A DNA stretch of 64,000 nucleotides, taken from positions 62,001 through 126,000 of the forward strand of contig NZ_CAKKNC010000003.1 in the NCBI RefSeq assembly GCF_918741285.1, written 5' to 3'. This document shows positions 29,484 to 37,755 of the stretch, one piece after another. The translations under genes and the position numbers were made by a program. Source of the stretch: Sphingobium sp. CECT 9361 (GTDB lineage Bacteria > Pseudomonadota > Alphaproteobacteria > Sphingomonadales > Sphingomonadaceae). How positions within the stretch are numbered: the first letter of the stretch is position 1; each line of letters starts with the position of its first letter. The notes beneath the pieces are model-generated. The model saw only the letters and a list, made by a program, of their open reading frames with translations, was not told where the DNA came from and did no database searches.

Positions 29484-30302
29484 CTACTTACGGAAAATGC
29501 CGTGCAATTCAACCGGCAGGGGCGGTTCGTCGCGATTGGCGACCTCTTTGATGGCGCTGCTCTGCTCGTCGGGATCGAAGCGCGTCCAGCCGGTGCGGCC
29601 CAGACGTTCGAGCGGGCGATAGCGGACTTTATATTCCATCCGCTGCGATCCGGCGACCCAATAGCCAAGATAGACATAGGGAAGCCCGGCGCGGTGCGCG
29701 CGCAGGATGTGATCCATGATGATGAAATTGCCCAGGCTGGGGCGGGTTTCCAGCGACGGATCGAAGAAGCTGTAGATCATCGACAAACCGTCGGCCTGTC
29801 GGTCGGTCAGGCATGCGCCCACGAGCCGACCGGGGCGACCGTCGATACCCGGTTCGCGATATTCGATGACATGGCTGTCGACGGGCGTCTGCTCGACCAT
29901 GTCAGCATAGTCCATCTCGTCCATCTCCGCCATGCCGCCACCGGGGTGACGCGACTGAAGATAATGCTGGAGAAGGCTATATTGTTCTTCTGTCGACCAG
30001 GGCTTGCACGCGGTAACGACCAGATCGTCGTTGCGGCGTAGCAACTTGCGCTGGGTGGCGTTCGGGCGAAACTCCCCGGTGACGACACGCACCGATACGC
30101 AGGCGGAGCAATCCGCGCAGCTTGGGCGATAGGCGACATTCTGGCTGCGGCGAAAACCTATGCGACCCAGCGCATCGTTCAGTTCCGACGCATGGTCGCC
30201 TGATAGCTCGGTAAAGACTTTCCGCTCATGCTTTCCCGGAAGATAGGGGCATGGGCTGGGGTTCGTTACGAAGAAGCGGGGGAAGCGAAATGGGGCGCTC
30301 AC
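29484..30302 (-). CDS. bpt: aspartate/glutamate leucyltransferase (Bpt)
   Basis: 272 residues from the GTG at 30302 ([20 protein letters not shown]), matching the usual N terminus; an ATG at 30332 would add ten residues. The Cys-rich ATE N-terminal block ([24 protein letters not shown]) and the C-terminal [20 protein letters not shown], then [15 protein letters not shown], are diagnostic. Bpt adds leucine to N-terminal Asp/Glu of proteins, a step of the N-degron pathway feeding ClpAP. Upstream of DUF952 in the same transcript. Confidence 0.95.
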   Translation of the reverse strand: MSAPFRFPRFFVTNPSPCPYLPGKHERKVFTELSGDHASELNDALGRIGFRRSQNVAYRPSCADCSACVSVRVVTGEFRPNATQRKLLRRNDDLVVTACKPWSTEEQYSLLQHYLQSRHPGGGMAEMDEMDYADMVEQTPVDSHVIEYREPGIDGRPGRLVGACLTDRQADGLSMIYSFFDPSLETRPSLGNFIIMDHILRAHRAGLPYVYLGYWVAGSQRMEYKVRYRPLERLGRTGWTRFDPDEQSSAIKEVANRDEPPLPVELHGIFRK

Positions 30303-30465
30303 TGCATCCACCGTCCTGTGTTGGCGTGCCATCCGGCGACGCAGTTGAATCGTTAAGATTCTTATGACGTGCGTCGGCGCGGATTAAAAGCCTGTTTACT
30401 ACGAAAGAGCGGAGGAAGCGGTAAGATGCGACAGACCGCATCCCCAACGGCCCGACCAAAGATGG

Positions 30466-30780
30466 TTAAACCGGCTTCCAGTGCCAGAGATCGCGCTGAC
30501 GGCCCCAGCGCAGCATCGTGTCGCGGTCGATTTCAAGCGACCATTGCCAATGGCCAGCCTCTTCGATCAGGAAGGTGGCAATGGCGTCGATCGTTTCGCG
30601 GTTTTCCGCGATCAGGTCACGCGCGTCGTCCGGCCCGCCAAATGTCTGCCGCAGGAGATCGAGTGCATCCCCGCGGACAAGCATCGGCAAGGCACGACCC
30701 TGCGTCTCGAACATCGTATACGTATCTGCGCAACCCATTGCCGCCGCGATATGCGGATCGACGGGGCAATGACAACGCAA
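30466..30780 (-). CDS. hypothetical protein, uncertain start
   Basis: About 104 residues if translated from the TTG at 30780. The later part reads as a real soluble protein: GRALPMLVRGDALDLLRQTF, ENRETIDAIATFLIEEAGHW and EIDRDTMLRWGRQRDLWHWK. No family recognised. The N terminus is unclear: ATGs at 30738 and 30714 give shorter versions, while the frame stays open upstream to about 30889 and encodes HDCERCEGTKPD without any ATG or GTG. The Cys pairs (CERC, RCHC) could be a zinc site if a non-standard start or an unseen frameshift is involved. Base composition is normal. Confidence 0.55.
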   Translation of the reverse strand: MRCHCPVDPHIAAAMGCADTYTMFETQGRALPMLVRGDALDLLRQTFGGPDDARDLIAENRETIDAIATFLIEEAGHWQWSLEIDRDTMLRWGRQRDLWHWKPV

Positions 30781-30943
30781 ATCGTAAAACCGTCGGCTAA
30801 CCGTGCCTTTTCCGGTGACGATTTGCGTTTGCGCATTGGTGGGGTGGTCGGGTTTGGTCCCTTCGCAGCGTTCGCAATCATGAGAAGATCAACTTGATCT
30901 AATGCCAAGTACGATGATCGCGACTGATGGCAACGGTCTTGGC

Positions 30944-31009
30944 GTTCCCCGGCGAAGGCCGGGGTCCAGCTCCACGCTCGAAACTGGACCCCGGCGTTCG
31001 CCGGGGACA
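30944..31009. repeat. palindromic intergenic repeat ('ggaccccgg' family)
   Basis: Two 25-base arms (30944-30968 and 30983-31009) that are inverted near-copies, each itself a small hairpin of the ccccggcgaaggccgggg kind, around a 14-base spacer. This type of REP element is common between sphingomonad genes. It lies downstream of the RcnB-like gene and upstream of the small unknown gene. Confidence 0.85.
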
Positions 31010-31050
31010 ACTGACTATGAGTTCCTATCAATGTACATTGGTATAAGCCG

Positions 31051-32082
31051 TCAGCAGGCGCACTTCGCCTTGCTGCGCGCTGTCTTGCGCCAGTGCCGAA
31101 CGGGGCGACGCACGGTCACGTAGGACACGGTTTCCGTATAGGTCGGCTGCGACGGCTGGATGGTGATGGTCGTCACCGTCGGCGCGGGATAATAATAGCC
31201 GTTCGCGAAATAGCCGCCATTTGCCTGATTCCAGTGCGGCGGGGTGTAAGCGCCTTCCACATCCCCTTCGAACCGGCCCCGATATTCCCCGGTGTAGGTC
31301 GATCCGTCTTCGCGGGTCCATGTGCCGGTCCAGTGGCCGTCATAGGCACCCGCATAGGTCGCGCCGCGATGGGGCGGTGGCGGGCCACGGCGATGAGGGG
31401 GCGGTGGGCCGCGATCCGGCCCATGGTCTATGCGGTCAACCCGGTCAAAGTCGCGTTCATCCTCCCAGCGACCATTGTCGGCCATGCGGGGGTGATCTTC
31501 GGCCTTGTCGATGGCCAGACCGGCGGCGGCACCGGCTGCAGCACCGACCAGCGTGCCGACGGTGCGATTGCCGCGACCGGCGATCACATTGCCCGCAACG
31601 CCGCCCGCAACCGTGCCGATGGCTGCGCCCCCGATGCCGGTGTCGCGGCGCTCTGCGTAGCGCGGCTGATCGGGTTCATAGCCGCCTTCGTAATTCTCCC
31701 ACCGAACATCGCTGCGGCTGTCATACACGCGGCCATAAGCGTCGGTCATGACGGCATCGTCGTAATAGCGCGACCAGCCGTAACCCTGCGGCGGGGTGGG
31801 CAGGCCGTAAGTCGCATAGTTGCCGATGTAGAAGCTGGGCTGAATCCAGTAACGCGGAAGGGCATAGCCGCGCACGGGGCGGCGATAGGCGGTGTAGCCA
31901 CCGGGCGCTTGCACGCCGCCATGCCAGCGTCCGTCGATGCGCTGGCCCCAACGCGGTGCGGTGCGCACGACAGCGGTGGTGCCGGGGCTGGTCTTCACGA
32001 TGGTAGTTCCTGCGGTCTGCGCAATGGCAGGGGTTGCCGTAGCGGCCATCGCTGCAAGGGCTGGAATCACAAAGGTCCGCAT
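31051..32082 (-). CDS. RcnB-like, glycine-zipper envelope protein with MORN-like segment
   Basis: 343 residues from the ATG at 32082, with AGGGAG upstream. A signal peptide (TFVIPALAAMAATATPAIA) is followed by a Tyr/Arg-rich RcnB-like region (RYWIQPSFYIGNYATYGLP, GYGWSRYYDDAVMTD). A glycine zipper GIGGAAIGTVAGGVAGNVIA to [20 protein letters not shown], a Pro/His repeat GPPPPHRRGPPPPHRG and a MORN-like stretch HWTGTWTREDGSTYTGEYRG come next. The tail is basic and cysteine-containing (KAKCAC). Likely periplasmic or outer-membrane associated; the function of this mosaic is unknown. A CtrA-box-like sequence lies about 60 bases upstream. Confidence 0.8.
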   Translation of the reverse strand: MRTFVIPALAAMAATATPAIAQTAGTTIVKTSPGTTAVVRTAPRWGQRIDGRWHGGVQAPGGYTAYRRPVRGYALPRYWIQPSFYIGNYATYGLPTPPQGYGWSRYYDDAVMTDAYGRVYDSRSDVRWENYEGGYEPDQPRYAERRDTGIGGAAIGTVAGGVAGNVIAGRGNRTVGTLVGAAAGAAAGLAIDKAEDHPRMADNGRWEDERDFDRVDRIDHGPDRGPPPPHRRGPPPPHRGATYAGAYDGHWTGTWTREDGSTYTGEYRGRFEGDVEGAYTPPHWNQANGGYFANGYYYPAPTVTTITIQPSQPTYTETVSYVTVRRPVRHWRKTARSKAKCAC

Positions 32083-32270
32083 CGTTAACACTCCCTGTCG
32101 CGCCGGGCGGGGATTCTTACCCGGACGCAGCGTATAATTAACGCGGAATTTAGCATCGCGAGCCCTGCTTTTCCAAGCGCGAAGGCGTGTGGGAGTGTAT
32201 CGAAACGATGCAAATGCGCGTTCGGAATTAGCGCGGCGGCGGCGCTTTCTTTCGGAAGATGGTTAACCCG

Positions 32271-32756
32271 TCAGGCGATGCGCGATGCAATTAGGGCAAC
32301 CAGCGCATCGAGACCCGCCACATCGTCCGAGTCGAAACGGGCCGGGATTGGGCTGTCGAGATCGAGCACGGCGATGACGCGATTGTCGTGGATGACGGGC
32401 ACGACCACTTCGGATCGCGATGCCGCGTCGCAGGCGATGTGGCCGGGGAAGGCGTGGACATCCTCCACGCATTGCGTCTCGCGCGTGGCCGCAGCCGTGC
32501 CGCACACGCCTTTGCCCAGCGCGATGCGGATGCAGGCGGCTTTCCCCTGAAATGGGCCGAGGACAAGTTCATCGCCGATCATGCGGTAAAAGCCCGCCCA
32601 ATTGAGATCGGGGAGATATTGCCAGATCAGCGCCGACAGATTGGCCATGTTGGCGATGGCGTCCGGCTCGTCGCGAGTCAGCGCGTCGGCTGCGGAGAGG
32701 AGATCGGCATAGAGCGCCGCTTTGTCGGTGGTGCTGGGGGTTTTGAGATCGAACAT
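32271..32756 (-). CDS. msrC: free methionine-(R)-sulfoxide reductase, GAF domain
   Basis: 161 residues from the ATG at 32756. The single GAF domain has the fRMsr signature: NWAGFYRMIGDELVLGPFQG, then the active cysteines in ACIRIALGKGVCGTAA and HIACDAASRSEVVVPV. fRMsr reduces free Met-R-sulfoxide, part of oxidative-damage repair in the cytoplasm. The frame is open to 32804 but that extension runs toward the palindromic repeat and is unlikely. Single gene. Confidence 0.92.
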   Translation of the reverse strand: MFDLKTPSTTDKAALYADLLSAADALTRDEPDAIANMANLSALIWQYLPDLNWAGFYRMIGDELVLGPFQGKAACIRIALGKGVCGTAAATRETQCVEDVHAFPGHIACDAASRSEVVVPVIHDNRVIAVLDLDSPIPARFDSDDVAGLDALVALIASRIA

Positions 32757-32806
32757 GGGGGGAATGTAGGGAGCGGGGTGGGGTTCGTCCATCTTCTCCC
32801 ACAATC

Positions 32807-32894
32807 GTCATTCCCGCGAAGGCGGGAATCTATCTCCCAAGCTATCGCCAAGGACTAAGGTTGGGAGATGGATTCCCGCCTTCGCGGGAATGAC
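32807..32894. repeat. long palindromic repeat, copy 1 ('gtcattcccgcgaa' family)
   Basis: Two 34-base arms, 32807-32840 and 32861-32894, are reverse complements with one mismatch, around a 20-base loop. Each arm is itself palindromic (ttcccgcgaaggcgggaa). A second copy with the same arms is at 34071-34157. Confidence 0.9.
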
Positions 32895-32904
32895 AGGAGG
32901 GAGC

Positions 32905-33330
32905 TTAATCGAAAGACACCTTTCCCCGCCCCGCCTTCACTGCGGATCGTTTCGTTTTCCCATCTACCCGGCGCGTCTGCGAAGCTCTCGTAGGCCGCGT
33001 CGGACGGCGCTTTTTGGGAACGATCGTCGCTTCCGCGATAAGGCTTATCAGTCTTGTGCGAACTTCTTCCCTGTTCAAAAGCTGCGAGCGCGACCCTTCG
33101 CTTCGCAGGATCAGAATGCCGCTCTGCGTCATGCGCGACCCCGCCAAAGCGACGAGACGGTTTTTGACCGCATCGGGAAGGTTGGGGGAGTTGGCGACGT
33201 CGAAACGCAACAACACCGCGCTGTCAGTGGTGTTCACATGCTGACCGCCAGCGCCGCTCGACCGGGTGTAGCTCTCTATCAGCTCATCGCTATCTATCGA
33301 TATGGAGCGGGTGATAGCTATGGCGACCAT
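32905..33330 (-). CDS. arfB: alternative ribosome-rescue factor ArfB (peptidyl-tRNA hydrolase)
   Basis: 141 residues. The class I release-factor GGQ motif is present as SYTRSSGAGGQHVNTTDSAV, and the domain lacks any stop-codon recognition part. The C-terminal tail is strongly basic (KKRRPTRPTRASQTRRVDGK), the feature with which ArfB (YaeJ) senses the empty mRNA channel. It releases peptides from stalled ribosomes. It follows the pseudouridine synthase gene by eight bases on the minus strand, and the pair is bracketed by two copies of the long palindromic repeat. Confidence 0.95.
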   Translation of the reverse strand: MVAIAITRSISIDSDELIESYTRSSGAGGQHVNTTDSAVLLRFDVANSPNLPDAVKNRLVALAGSRMTQSGILILRSEGSRSQLLNREEVRTRLISLIAEATIVPKKRRPTRPTRASQTRRVDGKTKRSAVKAGRGKVSFD

Positions 33331-33338
33331 GCTGCTCG

Positions 33339-34010
33339 TCAGTCAGGCAGCATGTCGGGCGTGAAGCCTGCTTCGATGAAGTGCGGGGGCAGGGGCGCTG
33401 TGGCTTCGACCGGCGGCTTGCCTGCGCGGGCGATGGACAGGAAGCGGCTGTGCAGCAGCATCGCGCCATCGTCCGGCGTGCCATAGATCGGATCGCCGAC
33501 AATGCCGAAGCCGATGCCGTGGAGAGCGTGGACGCGGATCTGATGCGTGCGGCCCGTCGTCGGCGCAAAGCCGATGAGCGCGCGGCCTTCGTGGGTGGCG
33601 ATCAGGGTCCAGCGGGTGAGCGCGGCCTTGCCCTTCGCGTCGGGGACCATGCGCCAGCCTTCTTCGGCGCTGCTGATCTTCTTGAGCGGCAGGTCGATTT
33701 CGCCGCTCGTCTCGGTGGGCACGCCCTCCAGAACGGCGAGATAGGTCTTGGCGACCTGCCCGTTCTCGAACGCTTGCCCGAAGCGCTTGTGCGCCTTTGG
33801 GTTGCGGGCGAGGAGGAGGCAGCCGGAGGTGTCGCGGTCGAGCCGGTGCACCGCCAACGGCCAGCGTTGAAAGCCGAATTTGAGCGAGTCCAGATGGTTT
33901 TCGAGGCTGAGCGAGCCGTCGCGCGGGGGATCGACCGGCAGGCCCGCAGGCTTGTCGAGGATGATCGCTTCGCCATCGATGAAGAGGACGCGGTCGGCAA
34001 GCAGGGTCAC
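33339..34010 (-). CDS. RluA-family RNA pseudouridine synthase
   Basis: 223 residues. The catalytic aspartate lies in the RluA motif HRLDRDTSGCLLLARN (about residue 59), with IILDKPAGLPVDPPR before it and TGRTHQIRVHALHGIGFGIV after it. There is no S4 domain, so it belongs to the short RluA/TruC-like group; whether the target is tRNA or 23S rRNA cannot be told. Upstream gene of the pair with arfB. Confidence 0.93.
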   Translation of the reverse strand: MTLLADRVLFIDGEAIILDKPAGLPVDPPRDGSLSLENHLDSLKFGFQRWPLAVHRLDRDTSGCLLLARNPKAHKRFGQAFENGQVAKTYLAVLEGVPTETSGEIDLPLKKISSAEEGWRMVPDAKGKAALTRWTLIATHEGRALIGFAPTTGRTHQIRVHALHGIGFGIVGDPIYGTPDDGAMLLHSRFLSIARAGKPPVEATAPLPPHFIEAGFTPDMLPD

Positions 34011-34070
34011 AACGGGTTCCGATGGTTAGAGCAAACTTCAATGTCTAACGCCAATGTCGCCCCCATTTTC

Positions 34071-34157
34071 GTCATTCCCGTGAAGGCGGGAATCTATCTC
34101 CGACGCTATCGAATGACGCATCGATGGGAGATAGATTCCCGCCTTCGCGGGAATGAC
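34071..34157. repeat. long palindromic repeat, copy 2 ('gtcattcccgcgaa' family)
   Basis: Arms gtcattcccgtgaaggcggg... (34071-34101) and ...cccgccttcgcgggaatgac (34126-34157) pair over about 31 bases. It is the same element as 32807-32894 with a diverged loop. It lies between the divergent pseudouridine synthase and acyltransferase genes. Confidence 0.9.
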
Positions 34158-34205
34158 CGGCAGAGGGACAATTGACGTAACTTGGCGTTCCTATAGGCAT
34201 TTGGC

Positions 34206-35174
34206 ATGAGCGGGGGAAGAGCAGCAGCTTCGGCGCCGAAATCGGGCGAACGGCTGGAGTGGATCGACGCGGCCAAGGGGCTGGGGATCCTGGCCGTAGT
34301 CGTGGGTCATGTGTGGACGCGCGGGGCGGTGCGCGACGCCGTCTATGCGTTTCACATGCCGTTGTTTTTTCTGGTGTCGGGGTATCTGTTCCGACCAAAG
34401 CCCACGGTTGCGTTCGTCCGCGCGCAGATGGCGACGCAGGGTTTGAGCTATGTGCTGTGGCTGGCGTTGCTGGTTGCGGCGGATGTGCTGATCGAAGGCG
34501 CGCGGGGGCATCGGCCGATTTTTCATGACTGGCCGGGGGATATCGGGCGGATCGCCTTTGGTGGGTCGGAACTGCGCGGGCCGTTTACGGTGTTCTGGTT
34601 CGTGCCGTGCCTGATCGTCGCGCGGATCGTCTGCAATGCGATCGGGATGCGCTGGGGCGATCCGCGAAGCTGGGCGTGGGTCGCGATTGCGCTGTGCAGT
34701 GCCGCGTTCGCCTATGGCGTGGGCGCAATGACGGATGTGTCGCCGCTGGGCGTGCTGACCGTGCCGATGGCGCTGGTGCTGCTGTGGGCGGGATGGCTGT
34801 GGCGGGGCGTCGCATGGCAACCGTGGATGTGGGCGCTGCTGCTGCCGATTGGTGCGGGTGTGCTGACATTCGGGCCGCCGCTCAATATGAAGGCGGGGGA
34901 TTATGGCTGGCCGGTGGCGTCGTTCATTGGCGCGGCGGCGATTTCGTTCGTGATCTTTCGCATTGCACGCTGGCCGGTGCTGGGGTCAGCGCCGGTGCGC
35001 TGGCTGGGCGCGGCGTCACTGACGGTCATGTATCTGCATGTGCCGCTGGTGCATTATCTCTCGCCCTATTTTGGCAAGGGGGTGCTGCTGGCGATTGCCG
35101 TGATCGTCCCGGTTGCCACGCATTATCTGCTGGATAGCAACAAGGTCACGGCGCGGCTGCTCCTCGGGAAGTAG
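34206..35174 (+). CDS. acyltransferase-3 family membrane protein (fucose 4-O-acetylase-like)
   Basis: 322 residues with about ten membrane helices. The family N terminus is visible: ERLEWIDAAKGLGILAVVVG HVW followed by YAFHMPLFFLVSGYLF, where the His pair and R/E residues are the hallmarks of the Acyl_transf_3 (OafA/fucose acetylase-like) fold. It probably O-acylates a surface glycan or lipid at the inner membrane; the acceptor is unknown. No glycan gene cluster adjoins it. Single gene. Confidence 0.88.
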   Translation: MSGGRAAASAPKSGERLEWIDAAKGLGILAVVVGHVWTRGAVRDAVYAFHMPLFFLVSGYLFRPKPTVAFVRAQMATQGLSYVLWLALLVAADVLIEGARGHRPIFHDWPGDIGRIAFGGSELRGPFTVFWFVPCLIVARIVCNAIGMRWGDPRSWAWVAIALCSAAFAYGVGAMTDVSPLGVLTVPMALVLLWAGWLWRGVAWQPWMWALLLPIGAGVLTFGPPLNMKAGDYGWPVASFIGAAAISFVIFRIARWPVLGSAPVRWLGAASLTVMYLHVPLVHYLSPYFGKGVLLAIAVIVPVATHYLLDSNKVTARLLLGK

Positions 35175-35196
35175 AACAGCCGCGCCGCTTCAACGT

Positions 35197-35796
35197 TTAC
35201 GCTTTTAGCTTGAGCGCGACTTCGGCCACGCGGCGGCCCTGATAGCGCGCGCCGTCGAGTTCCGCTGCGCTCGGCTGGCGGCTACCGTCGCCGCCCGCGA
35301 TGGTGGTCGCGCCATAGGGTGCACCACCCACGACTTCCTCATGGCCCAACTGGCCGGCATGACCATAGTCCAGCCCGACGATGGTCATGCCGAAGTGCAG
35401 CAGATTGGTGATGATCGAGAACAAGGTCGTCTCGTTCCCGCCATGCTGGCTGGCGGAGGAGGTGAATGCGCCGCCGACCTTGCCGTTCAGCGCGCCACGC
35501 GCCCATAGACCGCCGCCCTGATCGAGGAACGCCGCCATCTGGCTCGACATGCGACCAAAGCGCGTGCCGGTGCCGACAATGATGGCGTCATAATCGGCCA
35601 GTTCGTCGATGGTGGCGATGGGTGCCGCCTGATCGAGCTTGAAGTGGCCCGCCTTGGCGACTTCCTCGGGAACGGTCTCAGGGACGCGCTTTACATCGAC
35701 GGTAGCGCCAGCGCCGCGTGCGCCCTCGGCAATGGCATTCGCCATCGTTTCGATGTGGCCATAGCTGGAATAATAAAGAACGAGAACTTTTGCCAT
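35197..35796 (-). CDS. wrbA: NAD(P)H:quinone oxidoreductase, WrbA family
   Basis: 199 residues. Flavodoxin-like fold with the FMN phosphate loop [38 protein letters not shown] and [15 protein letters not shown] to [12 protein letters not shown]. WrbA is a tetrameric FMN enzyme reducing quinones by two electrons, guarding against redox cycling. It lies 93 bases downstream of the pirin gene on the minus strand, with a LysR regulator divergent from both, which suggests shared control. Confidence 0.96.
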   Translation of the reverse strand: MAKVLVLYYSSYGHIETMANAIAEGARGAGATVDVKRVPETVPEEVAKAGHFKLDQAAPIATIDELADYDAIIVGTGTRFGRMSSQMAAFLDQGGGLWARGALNGKVGGAFTSSASQHGGNETTLFSIITNLLHFGMTIVGLDYGHAGQLGHEEVVGGAPYGATTIAGGDGSRQPSAAELDGARYQGRRVAEVALKLKA

Positions 35797-35889
35797 TGGG
35801 AGGCTCCTTCACAAAAAGGGGGGAGAGAAACAGTGCCGCCCGCTCCGGCCGGGGGAGGGACCGACGGGCGGGCGGCGGAGAACAGGATC

Positions 35890-36621
35890 TTACTGGCTAT
35901 CGACCAGCACGATCTCACTGTCCTCCAAGGCCTTTATAACGACCGAACCGCCGCCACGGATCGCGGCTCCATCGCGTGCTTCGAACGGCTGGCCGTTGAT
36001 TTCGACGCGACCCGTCGCCGGAACAAGATAGGCAAAGCGGTCATCGTCGAGGTCGTAAGTCAGCGTTTCGCCAGCCTGAACCGTGGCGCCCAGCAACCGT
36101 GCATCGGCACGAATGCGCAGGGCATCGGCATCCGCTTCATATCCGCTGGCAAGGACGGCAAAGCGGCCCGACCGGTCACCCTGCGGAAAAGGCTTCGCGC
36201 CCCAGCTTGGCGCGCCGCCCGCTGCACGGGGAAGCACCCAGATCTGGAACAGCGTCGTCGTTTCGTCCTCCAGATTATATTCGGCATGACGCACGCCCGT
36301 TCCTGCGCTCATCACCTGAACGTCACCGGCGGCAGTGCGGCCTTCATTGCCCATGCTGTCCTTGTGGGTGATCGCACCCTTGCGGACATAGGTGATGATT
36401 TCCATGTCGCGGTGCGGATGGGGTGGAAAGCCGCTGTTCGCCCCAATCTCGTCGTCGTTCCACACGCGGATGTTGCCCCAGCCCATGCGGGCGGGATCAT
36501 GATAGTCCGCGAAAGAGAAATGATGACGCGCATTGAGCCATCCGTGATTGGCATGGCCAAGTGACGAAAAGGCCCGGCGTTCTACAGTGGCCAGGCGCGG
36601 TGCAATTGCAATGTCAGACAT
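35890..36621 (-). CDS. pirin-family protein
   Basis: 243 residues, a bicupin. The metal-binding residues of the N-terminal cupin are in GFPPHPHRDMEIITYVRKGA and VMSAGTGVRHAEYNLEDE (three His and one Glu). The second cupin is ETLTYDLDDDRFAYLVPATG and following. Bacterial pirins of this type often have quercetinase or redox-related activity, but the specific role is unproven. Upstream of wrbA and divergent from a LysR gene (88-base gap), a frequent proteobacterial trio. Confidence 0.93.
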   Translation of the reverse strand: MSDIAIAPRLATVERRAFSSLGHANHGWLNARHHFSFADYHDPARMGWGNIRVWNDDEIGANSGFPPHPHRDMEIITYVRKGAITHKDSMGNEGRTAAGDVQVMSAGTGVRHAEYNLEDETTTLFQIWVLPRAAGGAPSWGAKPFPQGDRSGRFAVLASGYEADADALRIRADARLLGATVQAGETLTYDLDDDRFAYLVPATGRVEINGQPFEARDGAAIRGGGSVVIKALEDSEIVLVDSQ

Positions 36622-36708
36622 GAGACCGTCCTTTCAATCTTGATTTCCTCCGATATACGCGCCACCATCGTTTCATAAATAGACAGTGATGAAACGGATT
36701 GTTTCCTA

Positions 36709-37602
36709 ATGCGATTGCCAGACTTTGAAGCATGGGCGATGTTTGCGGCGGTAGTAGAGCATCGCAGCTTCACCGATGCCGCGCGTGCCATGTCCGTGTC
36801 CAAGGCCACGGTGTCCAAAGCGATCAGCCGTCTGGAGCAGCATCTCGACACCAGCCTGTTCAGTCGCACGAGCCGCAGGCTGGCGCTGACGGAAAGCGGA
36901 CGGCGGCTCGCCGATCACGCCGCGCGCATCATGAGCGAAGGCGTGGCCGCCGAGGAAGCCGCGCGCGACGAGATATCGGAACTGGCGGGGATCGTACGCC
37001 TCGGCGCGCCAATGAGCTTCGGCCTGAAGAAGATTGCGCCGGTGCTGGCTGACTTCATGGCCTTGCATCCTGCCATCATTGTCGACCTGCACCTGTCGGA
37101 CGAGCGCATCGATCTGGTGGAGAGCGGACTGGACGCCACATTGCGGATTGCCGCCATGCCGGACAGCTCGTTGCGCGCGCGGCGGCTGTGTGACGTGATG
37201 ACGCATTATGTCGCGTCGCCCGAATATCTGGACCGAAAGGGACGCCCGACGCATCCCTCGCAACTGAGCGAACACGATTGCTTTCTCTACACCAACATCC
37301 CCAATCCGGAGACGTGGCGCTTTTCGCGCGCCGGAGGGGAAACGGTGGCGGTGCAGCCGCGCCCGCGGATGATGAGCAACAGTGGCGACGCCATGCTGGC
37401 GGCGTTGCGGGCCGGGGTCGGGATAGCGCGCTTGCCCGACTTCATCGTTGGCGAGGACCTCCAGAACAAAACGCTCGAAGCGATATTGCTGGATTGGCCG
37501 TCGCCGACCGTGGGCCTGCATCTGGTAACGCCCCCATCGCGTTTGCGGCCCGCCCGTGTGGATGCCTGTCTGGATTATTTGGCGCAAGCGTTGGCGCCGT
37601 AA
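36709..37602 (+). CDS. LysR-family transcriptional regulator
   Basis: 297 residues. N-terminal winged helix FAAVVEHRSFTDAARAMSVS KATVSKAISRLEQHL to FSRTSRRLALTESGR, then the LysR substrate domain (IVRLGAPMSFGLKKIAPVLA, then DLHLSDERIDLVESGLDATL). By position it probably controls the divergent pirin-wrbA pair; such regulators in this context respond to quinones or electrophiles. The shared 88-base gap holds the likely operator, but I cannot point to a clear T-N11-A palindrome with confidence. Confidence 0.95.
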   Translation: MRLPDFEAWAMFAAVVEHRSFTDAARAMSVSKATVSKAISRLEQHLDTSLFSRTSRRLALTESGRRLADHAARIMSEGVAAEEAARDEISELAGIVRLGAPMSFGLKKIAPVLADFMALHPAIIVDLHLSDERIDLVESGLDATLRIAAMPDSSLRARRLCDVMTHYVASPEYLDRKGRPTHPSQLSEHDCFLYTNIPNPETWRFSRAGGETVAVQPRPRMMSNSGDAMLAALRAGVGIARLPDFIVGEDLQNKTLEAILLDWPSPTVGLHLVTPPSRLRPARVDACLDYLAQALAP

Positions 37603-37651
37603 GCCTCTGAAATAGATTCATTTCCAATACGACTCGCCATGTTTGAGTGGG

Positions 37652-37667
37652 TTAGCGATAAATTAAC
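37652..37667 (+). promoter_or_regulatory. candidate CtrA-binding box upstream of ctrA
   Basis: TTAG at 37652-37655, a seven-base spacer, then TTAAC at 37663-37667. The CtrA consensus is TTAA-N7-TTAAC, so there is one mismatch. It lies about 90 bases before the ctrA ATG, consistent with the autoregulation known in Caulobacter. Confidence 0.6.
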
Positions 37668-37755
37668 CTTTTGCGTTCAGATAGTTTGTGGTTAATGAAT
37701 TGCCTTGGCTGTCGTTCTTGCAGGGGATGGACACCATGAACAGAGGGGCTGCATA

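Noticed and set aside
30612..31031. Minus-strand frame through the palindrome at 30944-31009
   Set aside because: Its N-terminal part is translated repeat sequence and the rest is out of frame with the better candidate gene.
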